A program made the translations under genes and the position numbers. A DNA stretch of 64,000 nt from positions 248,001-312,000 of the forward strand of contig JAIVFH010000021.1 of NCBI GenBank assembly GCA_025765595.1, written 5' to 3'. This DNA comes from Obelidium mucronatum (Eukaryota; Chytridiomycota; Chytridiomycetes; Chytridiales; Chytriomycetaceae). Position 1 is the first letter of the stretch. Every line of letters starts with the position of its first letter. The notes under the pieces were generated by a model, which saw only the letters and a list, made by a program, of their open reading frames with translations, ran no database searches and was not told the origin of the DNA. Shown here piece by piece: positions 54,631 to 64,000 of this stretch.

Positions 54631-55545
54631 TCAATCCTTCTGAGCAAGGCTGCTGCATTCAGTTTTGTGGCCTTCCTTCCAGTTCTTTACTTGGCAGTCA
54701 CGACTACAGTATTGAGCAGTTCCACATTTTACACACTTCAACAGCTTTGCCCCATCATCACAAGTTGGCTTTCCACATGTCCAACAACCTCCTTCCCTCA
54801 GTGCTGTCTTTTTGACGGCATTAAACAGCAAAAGCGAGTGCTGGATCAAGAATTTCAATCTTGTCAGCAACATGTCAAACTCCCAAGGCGGAATAGCGTG
54901 GGCATTGGTTTTCATTTCAAGAGCTTCCTTATTCGCTTCTTCGTGGTTGGGTTCAGTCTGAGGAACTAATCTGATAATTTTGCCAAACTCCTCATCGACA
55001 AGGATGTTGAGGATAAACGTGTATCCAAAGACTGGAGTAACTTTGAGATGACCTTGCATGATGCTGTAATGTTTTCGGTCAGATGAAACGTTTGGGTTGG
55101 ATACGAAGGGTTTCAAAAGTCTTACCGAAGTCGCAAGACCATCATCTGTTCAAAAGCAGCGGCACTAAATGTCCCTGGAGTCGCCAAGCTTTCAAAAATA
55201 TTCAGCAGCGTCTTGTCCTTGATCAAATTGGCGGTACACAATTCAGGAAAGAGAGCAGCAAACTGTCGATGAAAGTAACCAGTTTAGATAAAACACTCGA
55301 CTGTCACAACCAGCCAGCCATACCTCGCTCATATCGACTGTTTCGCCATCGATTGTCATGGATGCATTCTCTGTGCTCTCTGGGATCCGAGGGGCAACTT
55401 CTTTGGCAATTGCTCGGCGCTGGTGTTCACTGAAGGAACCCCAAGCCTCGCTGAAGTTTGTGCGGGTGTGTTCATCGTTCCAAATGGCTCGAATGATTTT
55501 GTGAGCTTCAATGAGTTCCTGGATTGGTTTCTGAGGGTTGGTCAT
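54631..55545 (-). CDS. MYND zinc-finger protein
   Basis: Three exons: 55545 to about 55337, then the exon read as 'FAALFPELCTANLIKDKTLL' to 'FEQMMVLRLR', and a third from about 55066 to the stop at 54631. The C-terminal 45 residues are a MYND finger: 'CWTCGKPTCDDGAKLLKC', 'CGTAQYCSRDCQ', 'HKTEC', with all eight zinc ligands (seven Cys, one His) in place. The upstream helical part is not recognised. MYND fingers mediate protein-protein contacts, often with Pro-rich partners; no SET domain is present. Confidence 0.8.
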
Positions 55546-55644
55546 TTCTTCAGTGATTTTTTTGTGAGGACAGCTGACAGCGAAAAAGTGCCACCCAATT
55601 CATTGCATCATTTTATAGATTAGAATAAAAAATAGAAGGTAATT

Positions 55645-57128
55645 TTACAGGCAAATGCTTAAAATAACTGCCGCAATTCCTGCGATTTTACTGCATTGGT
55701 TCACAGCAGCGCTCTTTGCAGCTGGCGTCGATGCGGTTGCAACAACAGAGTTTGTTGGTGAAGATTGTGCTGAAGTAGTGGTACTTGATGCTGGAATCTG
55801 CGCCCAAACGACAACTCCAGTAGCGTCCAGCTTCTTTAATCCAGCAACAAAGGCTGTCAAGGTGTCAGGATCAATCGTCGCGCGATAGTCATTTTGGGTG
55901 AAGTTATCCTCCACCTTGTACATTTCAAAGCAAAAGATCATCTTGAGTAAAGGATACGTTTGGAGGAATGTGCTGTTGAAGAGGAATCCATTCCAGAAAC
56001 TCTATTACAAAAAGTTAGCCTATGCGACAGACATGTGTGAACAATTCTAACCATGATAGTTTCAACTTTTCCTACACCGACATCCAGCGCTTTAGAATTT
56101 CCAGTGGTTGGGTCAAAAACACCAACATGAAAAGTACTCGCGCTTTCAGAAATCACCAACGGCTTATTATACTTTTCCGCGTATTCTTTGTAAAACGAGA
56201 TGGGTCCGCCTTCAGGTCCGGTGGCATCAATCAACTGTGCAGCATAGTCTGATGGTGCACGTTTGTTTTGAACCCAAGGATAGTCAAAAATACTGCCTTT
56301 CCAGTAGACACTGATTCCCACCCAGTCAACGTATTCTGGACCAGGCCAGTATGATTCATAGGGCATCTTGTTTGGCGGACCGTTGTAGTTGGGCGACCAA
56401 ACCATGGCAACTTGAGGAGCGATTCTGTTGAGAATCGTGTAGGCGCGTTTCCATAGGCTCACAAATTCTGTGGGCTTTTCACCATATACGAACCAATATC
56501 CATTCATTTCTGGAGCTGTGTGTTTTTTTTTCATCGTGTTGTGGGTAATCAGTTGAGAACCAAGTCGGAGCAAACAAACACAAACCAAAGCGAACAAAGA
56601 GATCTCTCTTTGTTTGTTTCTATTTCAAACAGAATAAAAGCGCGAAACTGGAAAAAAAATCAGTCAAACTGACCGTGATAGTGTTGCATTGGTTTGCCAA
56701 GTCAGTCAAATGCGCATCAGTAATGTTTGAGATCCCTGTGGGATACACTGTCAAGAATATAGAAGCGTTGGTTCCTTCATTAAGAATGTCGAGGTTGACT
56801 GTTCCGTCGGGGTTGTGATTCGACAAGTCGTAATCTGGGGGGCCTTCGACCGCTGGACGAGGCGGAAGCATTTGCCAAAGCTGGAATGCACCTTTTCGTA
56901 ACAGCATATCATGAATTTGAATTTCAATCGTTTAGTGGATACATTTGTTTTTGCTCTTTTACCAGTGTTGAAACCAATCCGCTTGTTGAAGGAAGCGTGG
57001 CTATCGCCTCCCGACACTGGACCGTTTGAAGTATCCAACCAAGCTCCAAAGACGAGCTTTCCGGTGGGGGGCTCAAGCTTAGCCAAGGCAGAAGCAAGGG
57101 GTGCAAGAATTGCAATCGGAATCCACAT
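55645..57128 (-). CDS. GH26-like beta-mannanase, copy A, probably GPI-anchored
   Basis: Four exons. Signal peptide ('MWIPIAILAPLASALA'), then 'LVFGAWLDTSNGP', 'KRIGFNTG', 'NASIFLTVYPTG', the catalytic acid/base region 'APEMNGYWFVYG' (Glu of PEMNG, the HEMNG equivalent of GH26) and 'VWSPNYNGP', 'WPGPEYVDWVGISVYW'. The nucleophile region 'KPLVISESASTFH' (Glu of SES) follows. The C-terminus is Ser/Thr/Ala-rich and ends in a hydrophobic stretch ('IAGIAAVILSICL'), suggesting a GPI anchor. The His before Glu in the acid/base motif is replaced by Pro. GH26 enzymes cut beta-1,4-mannan. The paralog lies beyond the 57381 gene. Confidence 0.7.
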
Positions 57129-57380
57129 TTTTGGATTTTTGAGTGTTCTTTTTTTGGACAGACACTTCTGATTCTTGCGCTCATTCCGTCAATTTGAGGC
57201 GCATTTCGCACTAATTTTCACTTAATAATTTTGAAATGATTACGGAACTTTTGAAACGGTTCTTATTCATAAAATTTGAATATTCGGACAACGTTTTTTC
57301 CAAAACACAAGCACATCTTCCAGAAGTATTCTTTTTTCTTTACCGTTCTTCACAAAATCCCAATCTCTTTACTAAAAAAA

Positions 57381-57896
57381 ATGACCCCAGTTCCTGAATC
57401 GCGTTTCTGGCTCTACTCGCTTATTCTTTCGGGAGTATACTTTAAAATGGGAGTACTCCTTCCCTTTGTCATTGGCTCCTTCTGTCTCATCAACTCAACG
57501 TTCTACTTGATTGTGATTTCTTTGGGTGCAGCTGCCCAAGTGAAGACAGAAGCTTACAATAAGAAAACGGACGCCAAGCCTGCAAATTATGGTTACATGA
57601 CTTACACGCTATACGAGCCTTTAATGCTAGGATCTTTCAATGCAATTGGGGCGTATATTGCAGAATATTTTAACCTCGAAGGACCAGCTAGATTCCTTGT
57701 TACTTGGGCTGTTTGTCATAGCGTTGTAATGCCTATGGTAGTTCTTGGCGGTTTCTACAAGTTCACAAAGTTGTCTGAATGGTTTTCATATTTCGGAAAG
57801 CAAGTTTTATTGTACGGTTTTGTTATTAATGTATTATGTCAAGGAATTGAATATTTGGTGGTCAAGGAGTTTCAGAATGAGCGAAAGTTGGTTTAA
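57381..57896 (+). CDS. Small multi-pass membrane protein, unknown
   Basis: Intronless, 171 residues from the ATG at 57381 (preceded by an A-rich AAAAAAA leader). Four hydrophobic segments at about 10-30, 30-50, 95-125 and 140-160, with a hydrophilic loop containing 'EAYNKKTDAKPANYG'. I recognise no family. It sits on the opposite strand between two GH26-like paralogs; its stop is only 10 bp from the stop of the convergent copy B. It was either inserted between, or predates, the duplication of the mannanase gene. Confidence 0.6.
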   Translation: MTPVPESRFWLYSLILSGVYFKMGVLLPFVIGSFCLINSTFYLIVISLGAAAQVKTEAYNKKTDAKPANYGYMTYTLYEPLMLGSFNAIGAYIAEYFNLEGPARFLVTWAVCHSVVMPMVVLGGFYKFTKLSEWFSYFGKQVLLYGFVINVLCQGIEYLVVKEFQNERKLV

Positions 57897-57906
57897 ATTT
57901 CCCCAA

Positions 57907-59384
57907 TCAATGCAAAGAAAATAAAACCAAGAGAATGCACGGAATATTAATCGAAGCAAAATTTGGGCGAGCGGCGCTTGGGGTTCGCACAAATTGGGTA
58001 ACTGGCGTCGGTGGCGAAACCCTTTTCGCCCATTCAATCTTTCCAGACGAGTTCAACAAAGATAGCCCTTCTTTGAAAGTTTTTAATGTGTCTGGATCCG
58101 ATGAAACCCGATAGTCGTTGGCTGTTTCGTTGTCTTCAATCTTGAAGATTTCAAAACAGAAAACCATCTTCAAGCGTGAATACCTTTTCAAGAATTCTGG
58201 GTTGAACAAGAACGAGTTCCAGAAACTCTGCAAAGCAGGGCGATATCATAATTTAAATACATATGCAAGTGGTTCAGCGCTGCACCAACCATTACTGTTT
58301 GCAATCGTCCAACACCAGGGTCTAGCGCAGAAAGTGAACCATCTGCATGGCGGATGCCCAGATGGAAGGCCCCCGCCGATTCCGATATGACCAACGGCTT
58401 ATCAAACCGAACAGCATATTCCTCATAAAAAGAAATCGGTCCACCTTCAGGTCCATCTGCAGCATCAATCAGCTGCGCCACGAAATTCGATGGAGCAACC
58501 TTGTTCTGCCACCAAGGGTAATCCAAAACAGAGCCTTTCCAATAAAGCGAGATTCCAACCCAATCCACGTATTCCGGACCAGGCCAGTATGGCTCGTAGC
58601 GGCTTTGATCGGCAGGACCGTTATAGTTGGGCGACCACACAAAAGCGACTTGTGGGGCTAGTTTCGATATAATACCATGCGCGCGTTTCCAGAACGCGAC
58701 ATATTCTTCCGGTCGGCGGCCATACACGAACCAGTCCCCATTCATTTCTGGGCCTATAAGTAATACTTTTAAGTGTTTTCGTTTTGAAAGACCACTGGGC
58801 AACTCACCCAGCCTCAGAAATAAGTCCCGCTTCAAAGTATTCTGTATCGAAACGAAAGTCAATGTAAATAAACCAGTTCTAAAAACGGTTGTTCACCCAA
58901 CTGTGAGATTATTGCATTGAACTCCCAGCTCTGTCAAATGCGAAACCGTGATATTCGACAGTCCTTGCGGATAGACTGTCAAGAAAATCGAGGCATTAGT
59001 TCCTTCCGTGAAGAGATCAAAATTGAATGTGCCGTCGGGATTGTGGTTGGCCAAATCGTAGTCGGGAGGTCCATTCACAGGAGGTCTTGGCGGGAGCATC
59101 TGCCACACCTGGAACGATCCTGAAGTAGGATTCGATTTAATTCATGATATCGAGGTGAGAAAGGGCACTCTCAGCTCCAGATACGTCGGTTTCGACATTG
59201 ACAGCTAACCTGTGTTGAACCCAATCCGATCATTGAAAGCAGCAAAGGAGTCGCCTCCACTGAAGGGTCCATTACTAGTGTCAATCCATGCTCCAAAGAT
59301 GAGTTTTTCATTTGGTGGCTCGAGTTTGGCTAGAGCTGAAAGACAAGGGACAATATGAAGAACAAGATTGAAAATAGCGAACAT
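57907..59384 (-). CDS. GH26-like beta-mannanase, copy B
   Basis: Four exons with the same layout as copy A, starting at the ATG 59384 (signal peptide 'MFAIFNLVLHIVPCLSALA'). 'GPEMNGDWFVYGRRP', 'WPGPEYVDWVGISLYWKG' and 'KPLVISESAGAFH' keep both catalytic Glu positions, again with Pro in place of the usual His before the acid/base Glu. The tail ends 'IPCILLVLFSLH', a possible GPI signal, but lacks the Ser/Thr/Ala linker of copy A. The splice positions correspond to those of copy A, showing tandem duplication. Confidence 0.7.
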
Positions 59385-59455
59385 GTTCAACAATTAAAAC
59401 AAGCGCCTTAGACACTTCATTCATCACTAAAAACCTCTAGAAACACATAGTCACA

Positions 59456-60356
59456 TTACTCTTCCGAAGAGTCATTTGACTTTTCCACCTGCGCATCCAG
59501 TTCATCAAAATCAATATTAGAAGCAACAGACATTGCGCTTTCTGGGCGAAAGCTAATATCCACGTCTGGAACCTTGTACGTCTTCCAATCAATAGTCGAA
59601 AGGTCAATTGGTTCGTAATGAAGTCCCTCGCGTATGTATTCCGAGCGAATAAACTCCTCCATATCCGCACGAGTGTCCTCCATCGAACGGAGTCCACCAA
59701 AATCAGTAGGAATTCTGGAAATATCCATAAAGTTGGACAGCTCTTCCGGCTTGATAAAGTGGACTCTAGGATACGCTATGCTCTTCACCATGTGTTGAAA
59801 AACGTTCCAAAGCCGCTTGGTGACTTGGCTGGCATTGAAAATGTACATAGTAGAATTCGTATAAGGGTAGGTAGAACATGCTGCGACTTCTTCTACGCGC
59901 TTGAATTGACTGGGGCGAAATAACTTCAACTTGAACCCTTCCATTTCGACAAATAGGTGGTGTTCACTGTCGGGAAAAGAGCGCAAGAACCAATAATGTC
60001 CCCACATAGCGAAGTTTGCCATGTGCTGGCTGGGAATCTTCCGAAAGTCTTTGAACATTCGAGCAAGGAGTATAGGTCTTCCGTCAGGACCTTTGGTGTT
60101 TGGCAAGAGTGTATAATTCTCAGCCAACAAAAAGGCGTGAACATGAGCGATGGAAATCCGCTTGCTCTGATGACCGAGAGTTTCTAGATGCCACTTAGCG
60201 AAGTTGGTTAGAGCCTTGATGGTTTGAGGCACATCGTTCTTGTGGAAAGTAAGCGACTTGGATACTATGAAAGATTCCAAGTTTGTATCACGGAGGAACG
60301 GGTCCTTGGCGATAAGATCTTGAAAGATCAACGAGTGCTTTTTCATTTGTTGACAT
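59456..60356 (-). CDS. CRAL-TRIO (Sec14-like) lipid-binding protein, copy 1
   Basis: Intronless, about 298 residues. An N-terminal helical part ('KALTNFAKWHLETLGHQSKR') is followed by the CRAL-TRIO lobe ('HLFVEMEGFKLKLFRPSQ', 'RPESAMSVASNIDFDE' at the end). The family carries phosphatidylinositol or other lipids between membranes. By comparison with the two paralogs the true start is the ATG at 60356 (MSTNEKALVDL). An extra T in the run near 60323-60325 breaks that frame, leaving an apparent start at 60346. This looks like a sequencing indel. It is one of three tandem copies on this strand. Confidence 0.75.
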
Positions 60357-60452
60357 CGTCTGGATTGTAGCTCAAAGAATTTCCAATGAAGATGTTCATC
60401 TCCACCCTATTAATTTATAACCATACTTTCTACGCCACTTCGTCAGGGATCT

Positions 60453-61358
60453 TCACTCTTCCGTATCGACATTTAAACCCAACTTTTCAATCTGAGTATC
60501 AATTTCATCGAAATCAATATTTGACGCCACAGACATTGCGCTTTCTGGACGAATGGTAAGATCTACGTCCGGAATCTTGTATGTCTTCCAGTCAATAGTC
60601 GCAATATCAATTGGTTCATAGCGAAGTCCTTCCCGTTCGTATTCCGACTGAATGAACTGCTCCATGTCCGCGCGTGTATCTTCCATTGAACGAATACCAC
60701 CGAAATCAGTAGGAATTTGAGAAACATCCATAAAGTTGGACAGCTCCTCTGGCTTGAGGAAGTGAACTCTGGGATAGGCTACACTTTTGACGATGCGTAA
60801 TAGCGTAGTCCACAGTCGAGTGGTAACTTTACTCGCATTAAAAATGTACAGAGTCGAATCCCTTGGAGGACAGGTAGAACAGGCATTTGCTTCTTCAACG
60901 CGTTTGTATTCACTTGGTCGAAATAACTTCAGCTTGAATCCTTGCAACTCGACGAACAGGTTGTGGTCAGAATCTGGAAAAGAGCGCAGGAGCCAATAAT
61001 GCCCCCACATAGAAAAGTTGGCCATATGTTGGGTGGGCATTTCACGCAAACTCTTAAATGCTCTAACGAGGATTATGGGTCTCCCATCCGGGCCTCTTGC
61101 CAATGGCAAGATCGTGTCGATTTCGGCCAGCAAGAAGGCGTGGACGTGGACAATGGAAAGTCTCTTGCTCTGGTGACCGAGAACTTCCAGATGCCATTTG
61201 GCAAAGTTTGTCAAAGCCTTGATGGTTTGCATCACATCGTTCTTGTGCCAGGCAAGAGACTTGGATACAATGAAAGATTCCAAGTTTGCATCACAAAGGA
61301 AAGAGTCTGTTTCAATCCTTTCTTGCAGATCAGCTAGAGCTTGTTCATTTGTTGGCAT
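60453..61358 (-). CDS. CRAL-TRIO (Sec14-like) lipid-binding protein, copy 2
   Basis: Intronless, 301 residues, starting MPTNEQALADLQER. It contains 'HNLFVELQGFKLKLFRPSEY', 'STLYIFNASKVTTRLW' and the shared C-terminal 'VDLTIRPESAMSVASNIDFD' block. The gate helix and core strands are intact. It differs from its neighbours mostly in surface positions, as expected for a tandem family under drift or specialisation. Ligand unknown. Confidence 0.75.
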   Translation of the reverse strand: MPTNEQALADLQERIETDSFLCDANLESFIVSKSLAWHKNDVMQTIKALTNFAKWHLEVLGHQSKRLSIVHVHAFLLAEIDTILPLARGPDGRPIILVRAFKSLREMPTQHMANFSMWGHYWLLRSFPDSDHNLFVELQGFKLKLFRPSEYKRVEEANACSTCPPRDSTLYIFNASKVTTRLWTTLLRIVKSVAYPRVHFLKPEELSNFMDVSQIPTDFGGIRSMEDTRADMEQFIQSEYEREGLRYEPIDIATIDWKTYKIPDVDLTIRPESAMSVASNIDFDEIDTQIEKLGLNVDTEE

Positions 61359-61441
61359 TTTCTAGATTGTATCGCAAATTACTGCAGATTCCTCATTAAT
61401 TGTTTAAATAGTTTTGAATCGTGCCAAGACTCGCTTTCCGA

Positions 61442-61861
61442 TCACTCAGGTTTCGAATCGTGAATTAGGGTCCTTAATGATGAGAAGGCCGATTCCTGGG
61501 CATTCCTCGCAATCTGATTGGCCGAGCCAACCAACTCTGGATTCCCCGTCGAACATACTGTTGCACCTAAGCCACTGCTCTTACCATTGCCATTACTTAC
61601 CCCTCCGCATTTGTTAGGGTCACCTGCAGGCCTTGCGTTTGAAGCCTTGGAAGTCCACAAAAAAAGTTGAAATCCAAAACTGAGTCCACACAGTAAAGTT
61701 TGCATTATGGCTGGCATAATTATTAATGGGGTTTAGGAATTTCGCAATTTTCCTTGGAAGTCCGGTCAAGAATGATTGAACAATTGAAGACAAACTGGAA
61801 TCACAATAAAGTTCATCACCAGCCTCAAAATCCTTGAAAACCTGATTTATTGTGCACTCCT
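61442..61861 (-). pseudogene. CRAL-TRIO remnant between copies 2 and 3
   Basis: A short frame (61620-61861) reads 'NFTVWTQFWISTFFVDFQGF', which matches 'NFNMWTHFRISRND..NLFVDLQGF' of copy 3 in the middle of the domain, but then runs into unrelated sequence ('NARPAGDPNKCGGVSNGNGK'). N- and C-terminal parts are missing. It is a fragment of a fourth tandem copy. Confidence 0.6.
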
Positions 61862-62770
61862 TCACTCTTCAGGATCGTTATTCAAACCCAACTTTTCCAC
61901 CTGAGCATCAATTTCATCAAAGTCAATGTTGGAAGCAACAGACATTGCACTTTCTGGTCGGACAGTGAGGTCCACGTCTGGAACCTTGTATGTCTTCCAG
62001 TCAATGGCAGTAACGTCAATGGGCTCGTAACGAAGTCCTTCACGTTCGTACTCCGAGCGAATAAACGCCTCCATGTCCGCACGAGTGTCCTCCAACGAAC
62101 GATGCCCACCGAAATCAGAAGGAATTAGGGAAACATCCATAAAGCTGGATAACTCCTCCGGCTTGAGAAAGTGTACTTTAGGATAAGATGCACTTTTTAC
62201 AATTCGTAAAAGTGTGTTCCAAAGTCGAGTGGTGACCTTGCTGGCATTGAAAACATACAATGTAGCATCATTGCTTCGATAAGGATTACAGGCAACCGCT
62301 TCTTCTGTTCGCTTGTACTGGCTTGGTCGAAATTGCTTGATGTTGAAGCCTTGCAAGTCCACAAATAGGTTATGGACATGGTTCCCGTCATCGTTGCGCG
62401 AAATCCGAAAGTGAGTCCACATGTTAAAGTTGGCATAATGCTGTTTAGGAATTTCGCGTTGTTCCTTGGAAGTCCGGAGAAGAAGGATTGGTGTTCCATC
62501 GGGGCCTTTGGCATTTGGCAGGAATGTAACAATCTCGGTCAGCAAGAAGGCGTGAATATGAACGATGGAAATCCTCTTGCTTTGGTGGCCAAGAATCTCT
62601 TGATGCCACTTGGCGCAGTTAGTCAGAGTCTTGATTGTTTTGGCCACATCGTTTTTATGGTAGACCAGGGAGTTGGCGATGGTGTGTGGATCAAAGTTGG
62701 CATCACGAAGGAAACTGTCCTTCTGGATCCGCTCTTGAAGATCGGCGAGAGATAGTTCGTGAGATGTCAT
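61862..62770 (-). CDS. CRAL-TRIO (Sec14-like) lipid-binding protein, copy 3
   Basis: Intronless, 302 residues, starting MTSHELSLADLQER. The core 'HNLFVDLQGFNIKQFRPSQY' and 'DATLYVFNASKVTTRLW' are conserved, with the same 'VPDVDLTVRPESAMSVASNI' C-terminus as copies 1 and 2. It is the most upstream member of the tandem array on this strand; a loop after 'MWTHFRISRNDDGNHVHN' is longer than in the other two. Confidence 0.75.
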   Translation of the reverse strand: MTSHELSLADLQERIQKDSFLRDANFDPHTIANSLVYHKNDVAKTIKTLTNCAKWHQEILGHQSKRISIVHIHAFLLTEIVTFLPNAKGPDGTPILLLRTSKEQREIPKQHYANFNMWTHFRISRNDDGNHVHNLFVDLQGFNIKQFRPSQYKRTEEAVACNPYRSNDATLYVFNASKVTTRLWNTLLRIVKSASYPKVHFLKPEELSSFMDVSLIPSDFGGHRSLEDTRADMEAFIRSEYEREGLRYEPIDVTAIDWKTYKVPDVDLTVRPESAMSVASNIDFDEIDAQVEKLGLNNDPEE

Positions 62771-63137
62771 CAGGTTTAGCAGAAAACACGGAGAAAACCC
62801 TATTTATCTACACTTGAGTTCTTCAATGCCAAGGCGGTCTCGGGCATTTAAGTTATGCAACAGCTTGCTTCCAACCAACAAAGGACCAAGGATTTTCACG
62901 TTTCTCATTATTCTAATAAGCATACGGTCGTCGTTTTCATGCTTTACTTCTGTTTGACATACCAACGAATAAGTAGTGCTTGCAAATGTTAGTCTGTTGT
63001 TCTAACCGTGAAGCGCACATTGAAAATATGACAACATGAGTGACACATTTCATGAAACTGAATTTCGGACGGCCCCCCATGACCGCACACACAGAAAATC
63101 TCTTGAGAAATCTGTTTCAAAACTTTCTCCTCCAATC
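62771..63137. other. Divergent intergenic region
   Basis: This separates the outward-facing CRAL-TRIO copy 3 and the LPMO-like gene, so both promoters must lie here. I see no clear TATA box and no RNA gene. Confidence 0.4.
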
Positions 63138-64000
63138 ATGCATTTCCTTACCTCGGTGGCATGTCTTTTGGCGGCAAGTGACTATGTAGTGGCCCACGGA
63201 ATGATGAACTGGCCGATCGCAAGAATCCTTCCTGGAGATCAACAAAACGGATATACTTTCAACCGTGCAGCATCCAACCGAAACACCGCCGTTCACCCAG
63301 ACCCAGATATCAACTGTGCGTATCTCCCCAAAGGTTCCGTCTTTACACAAGTGATGGCACCAGGTGCAGCTACTGTGGATTACACAATCACGGCTTGGCA
63401 CAATGGTGGATGTATCATCACACTGTCCCAAGACAACCAGAAGACATGGACGAAAATCGGGGAAGATAAAACGTGTGGAATCCAATCCAAGAATCCAAGT
63501 GGACGTGGCTCTATCAATGTCGTGATGCCCAGTGGAACTTACAATGCCGTTCTTCGTTGGACCTACACGGCTGACAACGGCGGTTCACCCAATGAAATTT
63601 TCACCAACTGCGCAGATATTTCTGTTTCTGCTTCCGGAAATAATAAGCATGATAAGGTTGAGTTTCTTGGACCAGCGGCAAGTGGGTTTGTGGCCCTGGC
63701 GAAGTCTCCTTCAAAGTACTTTGACTCTTCATGTCCATCTGCTGGTGCAAGCCTGTGTTCCTCCAATAAGGCTTTTATAAACAAATGTATTAAGCTTGGT
63801 GCTGGAGGCGGGTTTCCAGGTGGTAGTTCGTGGTACTCAATTCAATGTCCATATCGGCAGTACTTGCAAGTCAGTAAACGGCGTTGATACCTGTTCTGGC
63901 TCTGGAGTACCACCTCCACCAACCTCCAAAGTGAGTTACAGTTCGAATCCCACTCTCTGATAACCAACTTTTCACTTAGACAACCAAGAGGCCAACTAAG
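63138..64000 (+). CDS. LPMO-like secreted copper protein, 5' part (runs off the window)
   Basis: The start I prefer is the ATG at 63138, which begins a signal peptide ('MHFLTSVACLLAASDYVVA'). The next residues, 'HGMMNWPIARILPG', put a His at the mature N-terminus, the first half of the histidine brace of lytic polysaccharide monooxygenases. Later 'TITAWHNGGCIITLSQD' and 'YTADNGGSPNEIFTNCADIS' fit AA11/AA15-like folds and supply the second His and a Cys pair. LPMOs oxidatively cut chitin or cellulose. The first frame stops at 63887, but a Pro/Cys-rich continuation ('VNGVDTCSGSGVPPPPTSK') in another frame suggests an intron or indel near 63830; the end is outside the window. Confidence 0.6.

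Noticed and set aside
63930..63955. AGTTCGAATCCCACT resembles a tRNA T-arm/B box.
   Set aside because: No matching A box, acceptor stem or anticodon arm can be folded upstream; the sequence belongs to the coding/3' part of the LPMO-like gene.

Overview
The window looks like a nuclear contig of a zoosporic, chytrid-like fungus. Genes are dense, on both strands, and split by short GT-AG introns of about 50-80 bp. The gene set mixes fungal traits (secreted CAZymes, an LPMO-like protein, F-box/LRR proteins, a Ulp2-type SUMO protease, SRPK) with an axonemal central-pair gene (SPAG16/PF20), which points to a flagellate stage. Class, genus and species cannot be fixed from the sequence.

Layout. 1-1816: 3' end of a decayed Ty1/copia element with its LTR. 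1817-2860: broken C-terminus of an SHPRH-like SNF2 gene. 2885-7440: HD-domain hydrolase, tRNA-Leu(UAA), a secreted HELAE zincin-like protein, a RhoGEF. 8082-10843: PP2A catalytic subunit and an F-box/LRR gene; this pair was partly duplicated at 25589-26736. 10919-19759: an apparently intact, many-exon Fanzor (eukaryotic TnpB-like RuvC nuclease), a charged nuclear-type protein, a TET/JBP-like 2OG-Fe(II) dioxygenase and an unknown gene. 19918-21690: near-perfect palindromes mixed with GC-rich gene fragments. 22037-24754: Ulp2/SENP-like protease. 26939-29471: two tandem 7TM receptor-like genes. 29832-38762: SRPK, SPAG16 and kinesin-8. 38866-41238: a DM13-like surface protein and a UPF0014 membrane protein. 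41245-52087: an S41-type peptidase gene cut in two by an 8,560-bp Ty3/gypsy-type retrotransposon with identical 182-bp LTRs. 52177-55545: NAD(P)-binding protein, membrane-anchored GNAT, MAPEG and MYND genes. 55645-59384: two GH26-like mannanase paralogs around a small membrane-protein gene. 59456-62770: three tandem CRAL-TRIO genes plus a remnant. 63138-end: start of an LPMO-like gene.

The most striking observation is in the young retrotransposon. Between RNase H and integrase its pol region carries a complete set of exonuclease III/APE-type (EEP) endonuclease motifs, a layout I do not know from LTR retrotransposons. Second is the intact Fanzor, which has a large proline-rich insert just after RuvC-I and lies near a TET/JBP-like oxygenase. 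Several conserved genes (HD hydrolase, UPF0014, S41, CRAL-TRIO copy 1, and probably the EEP region) are each broken by a single-base indel, mostly in short homopolymers. That pattern suggests residual sequencing errors and should be settled before any of them is called a pseudogene.
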